A stretch of DNA of 64,000 nt from Pinus tabuliformis (lineage: Eukaryota > Streptophyta > Pinopsida > Pinales > Pinaceae). A program made the translations under genes and the position numbers. Below, in pieces: positions 57,144 to 64,000 of this stretch (the stretch's first letter is position 1; each line of letters begins with the position of its first letter). The stretch is taken from the NCBI GenBank assembly GCA_031772625.1, contig CM062804.1, positions 1,017,580,514-1,017,644,513 on the forward strand, written 5' to 3'. The notes below the pieces were generated by a model that saw only the letters and a program-made list of their open reading frames with translations, searched no databases and was not told where the DNA came from.

Positions 57144-57733
57144 TATTTGAGGGCCGCGTCCGTTGGTGATCCAAATCTGAAGCCGATAGAACTACATCCG
57201 ACTACCATTTCCTAGATCTACTGTTTCTGACTGCTTTCGGGCCGAGAGGACTGCTCCGTTGTGTTGGGAGCATCTGTTCCAGTGAGGAACCCCTTTCGTT
57301 TCATGCGAAAAGGTTTCCGGTAGCCCTAGCTGTGTCATTTTTCAAATCTGGAGGTATACAATGTTTATTTGCAGTTTACAGTTATTTTCTCTCTGTTTAT
57401 TTCGATTTCGGTTTATTTAACCTTTTTTATTACCGAATCTATACTTTACATTTCTGCGTATGCTCTTTGCCCCGCGACTCTATGCGATCTGGGCAAATCA
57501 GAAACAGAAAGGAAGAATTTTTCTCATGCATATGCTCTTTTCCGTTGCGCCTTAGTGTGATCTTGGAAAATCAGAGACGTTGAGGAAAATATTTAGTTTT
57601 TGACTAAAGCTAACTTCGAATCGTAAGGTTCATTTTTTTTTTGTATGTCCGTGTTGGGTTTTGTCTTTTTTTGTTTTGTAGGGAAAAAGAGCTTTCTCAA
57701 AGCAAGCACGCAACCCAAAGCTTCAACCCCCCC

Positions 57734-57764
<31 letters not shown>

Positions 57765-58028
57765 AAAATTTTTGTATAGTTCACTTGGTCTAAAGCTAAT
57801 TTATGAGAGTAGAGGTCTTGAGTTCAAGTCTCCTTTTTGTGGGGACGGATTTTTCATTTCCACACATTCCCGCACTTCGTCGACATCTTCATCAAATTTT
57901 CTTCAAAAAGCCATAACTTCTTCATCCGGAAGCCGTTTTCAGAACCGTTTTTTTTAAACAGCATAATTTTTCGAGATCTTTCCATTGGAACACTTAGTTT
58001 CAGCATCTATAGCTTCAGTTTCTGTTAA
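57144..58028 (+). other. Copia F leader
   Basis: Non-coding; includes a CT-rich microsatellite-like tract (57731-57764). It corresponds to the leader of Copia C at 31221-32156. Confidence 0.7.
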
Positions 58029-58695
58029 AATGGAAAGTCCATGCCAAGTTATTCTTGACAGCACCAACTACTTCCAGTGGTGGTCCTACATTGTGGATTT
58101 ACTTAGAAGTAAAAGTCTCTACAGAATAGCCTCAGGCCAAGAAACCAAACCGAAAGATGAAGATAAGGCAGCTAAATGGAAAAATAGGCAAGATCAAGCA
58201 TGTGGGTTGATAGGGATGTCTATTTCTCCATATCTGAGATCCATATTGCAGAACTTGATACTCCTGATGAAACATTGAAACAAATTACTAAAGTTTTTGA
58301 AATAAAAAATGAGCTTAGAGCCCATCAACTTGAAAATGAGTTACTTACATTGGACCCCAATAATTTTTCTTGCATTGAAATTTTTTGTCCAAGTTCAAGA
58401 CCCTTAGACTTCTCTTGGAAGGTGTTAAGGTTAAGAAAGAAGATAGTAACCTTATCTATTCCATTCTTACTAAGTTGGGACTAGCCTACTTTGTGTTTGT
58501 TTCCACCTTCCATTTTACAAGAGAAGCCTTCATTTCTCAAGGACAAGACTACAAGTCCCCTTCCTTTGATTCTTTTTGTGATTCTTTAATAAGAGAACAA
58601 GAAAAACTCTTACACCTTGGTCTTCTTAATCTTGAAACTCTTCTAAGAAAGCGTTAGCCGCCCAGCAGTAACCAAATCCAAAGAATCCTAAAAAG
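58029..58695 (+). pseudogene. Copia F gag, frameshifted
   Basis: Starts MESPCQVILDSTNYFQW, as in Copia C, but changes frame near 58235 and near 58385 and hits a stop at about 58656-58658, with a further stop before 58696. The parts are nevertheless recognisable: AELDTPDETLKQITKVFEIK, LRAHQLENELLTLDPNNFSC, KFKTLRLLLEGVKVKKEDSN, FDSFCDSLIREQEKLLHLGL. No gag could be made. Confidence 0.9.
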
Positions 58696-60783
58696 TTGTA
58701 TCCTAAAAGGAATGGTCCTAAACCAAACAAGAGTCCTAAGCAATCCCAGCCTCAAAATGAAAAATCATTTCAACAAAATGATAAGACAAATAAAAACAAA
58801 GGGAAGAAGATTGATAGACATTGCAACTTTTGTAATCGAGATGGCCACTTAGAATCCAAATGCTTTAAGAAGATGGAAGCCTTGGAAGCAGCGATGAAAA
58901 AGCATAACATCCATTTGGAGCACTCTTCAACTTCAACTTCATCTTCAGGAATGGCACTTTCTGCATGTGGTTGTCAAGCATCTCGGTCTGGCTATGCACT
59001 AAATGTATCTTCTTCTTCTCATTCTCATGAGTGGCTCGTTAATTATGGAGCTTCTTATCACATGGCCAAAAACAAAGCCATGTTTTCTTCTTTAAATGAT
59101 TTTAACACCAAAAATATATATGTTGGTGATAATAGATCTCTTAGTGTTGTAGGGACTGGAACTGTTCATATAGACAATGGTCAGTTTAATGATGTATTAT
59201 GTGTTCCAACCTTATCCTGCAACCTTCTATCTGTATATCAGATAACCCATTCAGGTGAAGGTAAAATCGTTGAATTTTCACCTCACGATGTTGTAATTAA
59301 GGACCTAAGAGATCCTAGACAGATTTTAGCTACTGGAATTGCTGATGATTCTACAAGGTTGTATAAGTTTCACAACTTTGGGTCATCAAATCTTCCCTCA
59401 GTATTTGTTGCTCATAATGATGAAGTGAGCAAACTCTGGCATGAGCGATTTGGTCACTTAAACTATCGCTCTCTTCAGAATCTATGTAAAGAAAATATGG
59501 TGATAGGTCTTCCAATGGTATCTTGCAGAGATGGTGTTTGTTCCAGATGTGTACTCGGAAAACATCATCAGGACAGTTTTGAAAAACGTGCCTCTTGGCA
59601 CGCCTCAGCCCCTTTACAGCTCGTGCATAGTGATTTATGTGGTCCACTTCTAGTTGTTTCATTCTTTGGCTACAAGTATTTCTTAACTTTCATTGATGAT
59701 TTCTCCAGACGCACTTGGGTATACTTCTTAAAACTCAAGAGTGAAGTATTTAACATGTTCTTGGCCTTTAAGGCCTTTGTTGAAAAACAATCTGGACATC
59801 AAATTCTTAAGCTAAGATCTGATAATGGCGGAGAATATGTTAACAACAAATTCATCAACTTTTTCACTGAGAATGGAATTCAAATGCAACATACTGTTCC
59901 ATATACTCCACAACAAAATGGTGTAGCTGAAAGGAAGAATTGCACCTTAAAGGAAATGGCTAATTGTATGCTTCAATCTAAAGGACTTAGTCTTAATTAT
60001 TGGGCAGAAGCAATTAACTGTGCAAATTACATAATAAATCGCACTCCTACTAAGGTTTTAAAGAATATCACTCCAGAAGAAGCATGGAGCTCAATCAAAC
60101 CAGATGTAAGTCACTTTCGTGTTTTTGGAAGTGAAGCATGGACCCATATTCAAAATGAGAAACATAAAGCTTTAGAACCTAAGAGTGAAAAATGTATTTT
60201 TGTTGGATATTGTGAAGATGTCAAAGGATATAGACTTATTCCACTTAAGTCCAAAAATGTTATCATTAGAAGAGATGTAAAGTTTGCTGAAAATATATCG
60301 GCCTACGAGCCTAGTTCGGCGGATGTGCCACCTCTCCCTATCTCTTCTACTTTTGAAAATATTTCTTCTTCAGATGATGAAAGCGAGGATGAAAATCCTC
60401 CTCCACCTTCTCAAGATCCTCCTTCAGCTCCTCAGCTTCCAAAATGGGTCTGTGCTACTCGAGATGCAGCAGGTGATCTTACCGGTGATCCTACAGATCA
60501 GCGACATACACGTTCTCAGTTTGATAGAGCCTATTCTTTACTGGCTCAAGCTTCAGTGAATTATGATCCTGACACCTTTGCAGAAGCTTCAGGGCATCTA
60601 GATTGGGAAGCAGCTATGAATGAAGAATATCATTCATTATTGGCAAATGATACATGGGATCTTGTTCCTCTACCAAAGGGACGAAAACTTGTTAGATGCA
60701 AATGGGTTTACAGAACCAAGTATGGACCAGATAGGAAAGTTGATAAACATAAAGCTCGTCTTGTTGCTAAGGGTTTTTCATAA
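58696..60783 (+). pseudogene. Copia F protease-integrase-RT start
   Basis: 695 open codons. Zinc knuckle CNFCNRDGHLESKC lies at 43-56. The protease site reads WLVNYGASYHM: the catalytic Asp of DSGAS is Asn (codon AAT at 59041-59043) and Ser is Tyr, so protease should be inactive. Integrase keeps SDLCGP, RSDNGGEY and NGVAERKN. The stretch ends at a TAA (60781-60783) in KGFS-stop-VEGIDY, the same codon that is TAG in Copia C. Confidence 0.93.
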
Positions 60784-62093
60784 GTTGAAGGCATTGACTA
60801 CACTGAAACCTTCTCCCCTGTTGCCAAAATGAACTCTATCCGCCTTGTTCTTTCCCTTGCTGCCTCTTTCAAATGGGAAGTCCATCAGATGGATGTTAAA
60901 TCCGCCTTCTTGCATGGGGACTTGCATGAAGAAATCTATATGGAACAACCTATTGGCTTTATACAAACAGACTCCAGCCTTTTATGTCGGCTTAAGAAAT
61001 CCCTTTATGGTCTCAAGCAAGCTCCTCAAGCTTGGTATGCCAAAATGGATAACTTTCTTTTAGAAAATGGTTTTTCTAGGTGTCATTCTGACAATACTGT
61101 CTACACCAAGAAAGTGGACAAGTCTCTTATCATTCTTGTTCTTTATGTTGATGATCTTATCCTGACTGGTAGTGATCCCAACCTTATAAACCATGTGAAG
61201 ACTAGCCTTAAAAGGAAGTTTGAAATGACAGAGTTAGGACACTTACATTATTTTCTTGGTCTTCAAGTCTTACAATCCAAGGAAGGTATTTCCCTTTCCC
61301 AGTCCAAGTATGCCTGTGATATTCTACGCCATTTTCACATAGAAGACTGTAAGCCAACCCCTTCTCTCTTTCAGTCTGGAGTCAAACTTTCAGTCACTTG
61401 TACTTCTCCTGAAGTTGATGCTACCTTATACCGTCAACTTGTAGGAAAACTTTTGTATCTAACCCATACTCGTCTTGACCTTTCCTTTGCTGTTGGCCTT
61501 GTTGCTCGGTTTATGCAAAACCCACGTGAAAGTCATTGGAAAGCAGCTAAAAGAATACTTCGTTATGTTCGAGGTACAGTTCAGTTTAGGATTCATTACA
61601 GTGCCGAAGCATCTTCTCTATTGGTTGGTTTCACTGATTCCGATTGGGCTGGTGACCCTGATGATCGGAAGTCTACTGCAGATTATGTGTTCACTCTTGG
61701 TTCAGGACCTATTACATGGGCTTGCAAGAAACAAGGTGCCATTTCTCTTTCTTCAGCAGAAGCAGAGTATCGTGGTGTCGTAGAAGCTAGTAAGGAAGCC
61801 TTGTGGCTTCGTCAGAGTTTGGCTTTCAGCAGCAACATCCGACTACACTTTGGTGTGATAATCAAAGTGCCATTCAACTATGCAAAGATCCAGTCCAACA
61901 TCAGCGCAGCGAATACATTGAACTGCACATGCACTTCATCAGAAAGCTCATCCAAGACCATGTTCTTGAAGTGCAATATTGTTCAATAGATGATCAAGTT
62001 GCAAACATCTTTACAAAGGCTCTCACAGAGGCGAAGTTCACTAAACTTCGATTTATGGTTGGAGTTCAGGAAGTTGTCACTAAGGGGGGATAG
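60784..62093 (+). pseudogene. Copia F RT and RNase H
   Basis: RT has QMDVKSAFLHGDL, LYGLKQAPQAWY and the catalytic LVLYVDDLILTG. RNase H has TDSDWAGDPDDRKSTADYVF and SSAEAEYRG. A 10-bp deletion relative to Copia C at about 61812-61822, between CAGA direct repeats, shifts the frame after EALWLRQ. The correct frame resumes at 61803-62093 with LWCDNQSAIQLCKDP and ends GVQEVVTKGG, the same terminus as Copia C. Confidence 0.92.
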
Positions 62094-62164
62094 GCTCTAG
62101 TGCCTCCTTCCTTCTCCTATTGTGTCATATTTGTAAATCCTTCAATCCTATCCCAAGTTGTTCT

Positions 62165-62174
62165 TAAGGGGGGA
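62165..62174 (+). promoter_or_regulatory. Copia F polypurine tract
   Basis: TAAGGGGGGA directly before TGTTAAGATATT of the 3' LTR. Confidence 0.9.
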
Positions 62175-62611
62175 TGTTAAGATATTCCGACACATAGGAA
62201 ATAGTTAAGTATAAGTTGGTCTAGTATAGAGTTAGGTAAAGTGTGTTTCTTTACTATGTACATTTTGTAACTTACAATCCAACGGTCACGATATGTAGTG
62301 ATCCAACGGTTCATTCTCTCCTCAGTATTATCGACACTTGATCCGTGCTTAACACCCGATTGGTCCATGATCTCTATTTAAAGAGCATGGAGGGTCATTT
62401 GTAGGTTAACCCATCCATGAGATAAGCTTATGTAAATTTTCACTTTTATTAATAAATTGCCTGAAGTGGCCGCGTTGGCTCAGGCCGTGGACTGTTTCCC
62501 TCTTTGAGGGCTTTAACCACGTCAAAAGTACTGGTGTATTGATCTGTGATCTGTTTGTGAGCGGTGTCCTTTGGTGTTCTGTCTGAGTAACTTACCCTGT
62601 AAATTCCTATA
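62175..62611 (+). repeat. Copia F 3' LTR
   Basis: 437 bp, TGTTAAGATATTCC...AAATTCCTATA. The last two bases are TA in place of CA. Confidence 0.95.
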
Positions 62612-62616
62612 GCGAG
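62612..62616. repeat. Copia F target duplication, right
   Basis: GCGAG, matching 56688-56692. Confidence 0.93.
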
Positions 62617-63992
62617 CATAATTGTGCAATTACACCTCTTTACTCCTTTTTTAGAAGCTTTGTCATACTATTAGAGCTGATTATCTTTCTTAATTTCCCT
62701 GCAATACCCCTTAATTCAACTTCCTTTCCTTCCGTAGAAAATTTGATGAAAAGTTCTTGAAAATTAAAAGCTATTGTACCCAGGGATTGTAGCCATTGGA
62801 CTCCTAGTACAACATCAGCACCTCCCATTGGAATGGAAAGCATTGGGCTAGTCAATACATATTCTCCCATGGATAGCTTGATATTATGGCACTTTCCAGA
62901 GCAGTGTATTGTTCCTCCATTTGCAATCATCACTTGACACTCTGGTGCTGGATATAGGAAGCAATTCAATTCTTTTGCTACTTTACAATGAATAAAATTG
63001 TGGGTGCTTCCTGAATCAATCAACATTATTACCTTTTTCTTCTTGATTTGTCCTTCTATCTTGATGGTTTGAAGAGTGGTAATTCCCGCCAATGCATTAC
63101 AAGATATGGTCGAATTTATTTGTTCTTCATCTAGGCTTTGTTCCTGGAGTATATCCTCTTCTTTTGACCTTTCTTGCTCCTTTTCTTCTTCCTCTTCACA
63201 ATCTATGTAGAATAATTTCTTCTCAGCACACTTATGACTTTTAGTGTATTTGCTATCACAACTGTAACAAAGCCCTTTTGCTCTTTTTTCTTCCAATTGT
63301 TGTGGTGTCAACCTTATAGGTTGTGGAAGACTAGGGGCAACAACACTTCCGTCTTTATAGTTGTGAGTGGTATGCCTCTTGGTTGCCATAATTTTGCTTT
63401 CCATTTTTCTTGCTAACCTGAATGCCTTCTCTAATGAATCAGGTTCCCAAAGGCAAACATCATGTTGGATATTATCCTTTAAAGACCCTATGAACACATC
63501 AATCCTATGCTCCTCTGGAATATCTTTTACCCTTATGTTCAATTTTTGGAACTCCTCAATGTGCTCCATTATTGAACCCTTTTGTTTGAGACTTATCAAT
63601 TGGCTAAAAAAAATGTTGTTTTTTGTATCCTCATAATGTGCTATCAATTCTTCCATAAAAATTGTCCAAGTGATAAATGGTTTACGAGAGCAAAGCCATT
63701 GATACCATACAAACTGATTTGGTTCCAAATATAAAGTTGCCATACGTACCTTTTGTGTGTTTTGCACATTATTGAGATCGAAGAATTACTCCATCTGCAA
63801 TATCCATGTGGCAAGATCCTTGCCATCAAACTTTCTCATATCGATTTTTGGAATATGGTGAGTCTTCGATCCAACATTAGCGTCTATGGAATCATGATTA
63901 ACATTTCTTTTGTTCTCATCATGAGTTTCCTTTAGTGCCCTTTCACCCTTATGGACCATTTCTTGTAGCAACTTATTCATATTTATCTTCAA
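62617..63992 (-). pseudogene. Gypsy G gag and protease
   Basis: Read from the right: gag (IPKIDMRKFDGKDLATWILQ, MATLYLEPNQFVWYQWLCSR, FFSQLISLKQKGSIMEHIEE), zinc knuckle CYSCDSKYTKSHKC, a Glu-rich linker, and aspartic protease with LIDSGSTHNFI and GADVVLGVQWLQSLG. In-frame stops occur at 63786-63788 (TAA in QME-stop-FFDLNN, normally Gln) and 62640-62642 (TAA after KLLKKE). After the latter the frame reads RGVIAQLCS up to the Copia F insertion. The start codon at 63992 is the first Met in the window; the true N-terminus may lie beyond. Confidence 0.92.
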
Positions 63993-64000
63993 TTCGCCCA

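Larger units (their letters stand above)
56693..62611 (+). mobile_element. Copia F (5,919 bp), same family as C
   Basis: Plus-strand Copia: 5' LTR 56693-57131, primer site 57132-57143, leader, gag-pol 58029-62093, purine tract 62165-62174, 3' LTR 62175-62611, duplication GCGAG. It is inserted in Gypsy G between protease and RT. The proteins are clearly related to those of Copia C, but the LTRs differ noticeably (for example in the 56920-56945 segment), so they are two subfamilies. The gag part is heavily broken, and the protease catalytic residue is changed. Confidence 0.95.
53495..64000 (-). mobile_element. G: chromodomain Gypsy (chromovirus), split by Copia F
   Basis: Minus-strand Ty3/gypsy with the 3' LTR at 53495-53818 and coding sequence running rightwards past the window edge. 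The order is gag, protease (63992-62640), then Copia F, then RT, RNase H, integrase and chromodomain (56692-53848). The RT-RH-integrase order and the C-terminal chromodomain place it among plant chromoviruses. Its 5' LTR is outside the window. At least five in-frame stops kill it. Confidence 0.92.

Noticed and set aside
1-64000. CRISPR arrays, bacterial operons, rRNA or tRNA genes
   Set aside because: None seen. The short tandem repeats have no spacer pattern, and the tRNA-like matches are retroelement primer sites of 12-13 nt only.

Overview
The window is plant nuclear DNA, from a seed plant with a large, repeat-rich genome; I cannot name the species. The evidence is several plant-type Copia and Gypsy LTR retrotransposons, 12-13 nt initiator-Met tRNA primer sites, a DUF659-type hAT transposase with a GT-AG intron, and captured exons of plant housekeeping genes. 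There are no bacterial operons, no CRISPR array, no rRNA or tRNA gene, and no host gene I can call intact. Almost all the DNA is mobile elements inserted into one another.

Region 1 (about 1-9,000). A minus-strand Copia relict (Copia-1) keeps gag, protease and integrase but no reverse transcriptase. Its 5' LTR is split by a complete hAT element (5067-8832) flanked by the 8-bp duplication GTTTTGTT. The transposase frame of this hAT is unbroken.

Region 2 (about 10,236-44,690) is a Russian-doll nest. The outermost layer is a short decayed element with inverted ends (H, no clear duplication). Inside it lies a Tat-like Gypsy (E, 11193-44450) with gag and protease but no recognisable RT. Copia A (12741-35391, duplication GAAAA) is in E. 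Copia B (13251-18555, duplication AAAAT) is in the 3' LTR of A. Copia C (21929-32628, duplication TCGCA) is in the integrase frame of A. A 4.7-kb element D (21982-26694, duplication CCGCT) is in the 3' LTR of C. D has inverted ends TGTTATCAC/GTGATAACA and carries exon fragments of HRD3A-like, SEC5, PDS5 and class-3 lipase genes. The SEC5 exons are in permuted order. D is the most unusual object in the window.

Region 3 (44,700-53,150) holds a decayed LINE, a Copia RT-RNase H remnant, and about 4.7 kb of AT-rich DNA in which I see no gene.

Region 4 (53,150-64,000). A Copia-1-family fragment is interrupted by a chromodomain Gypsy (G, minus strand, running off the right edge). G is in turn split between protease and RT by Copia F (56693-62611, plus strand, duplication GCGAG). 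F belongs to the same family as C.

No retroelement here has an unbroken gag-pol. Most breaks I could read are single in-frame stops at codons where a C-to-T change on one strand explains the loss (CAG/CAA to stop, TGG to stop). This fits decay of methylated repeats.
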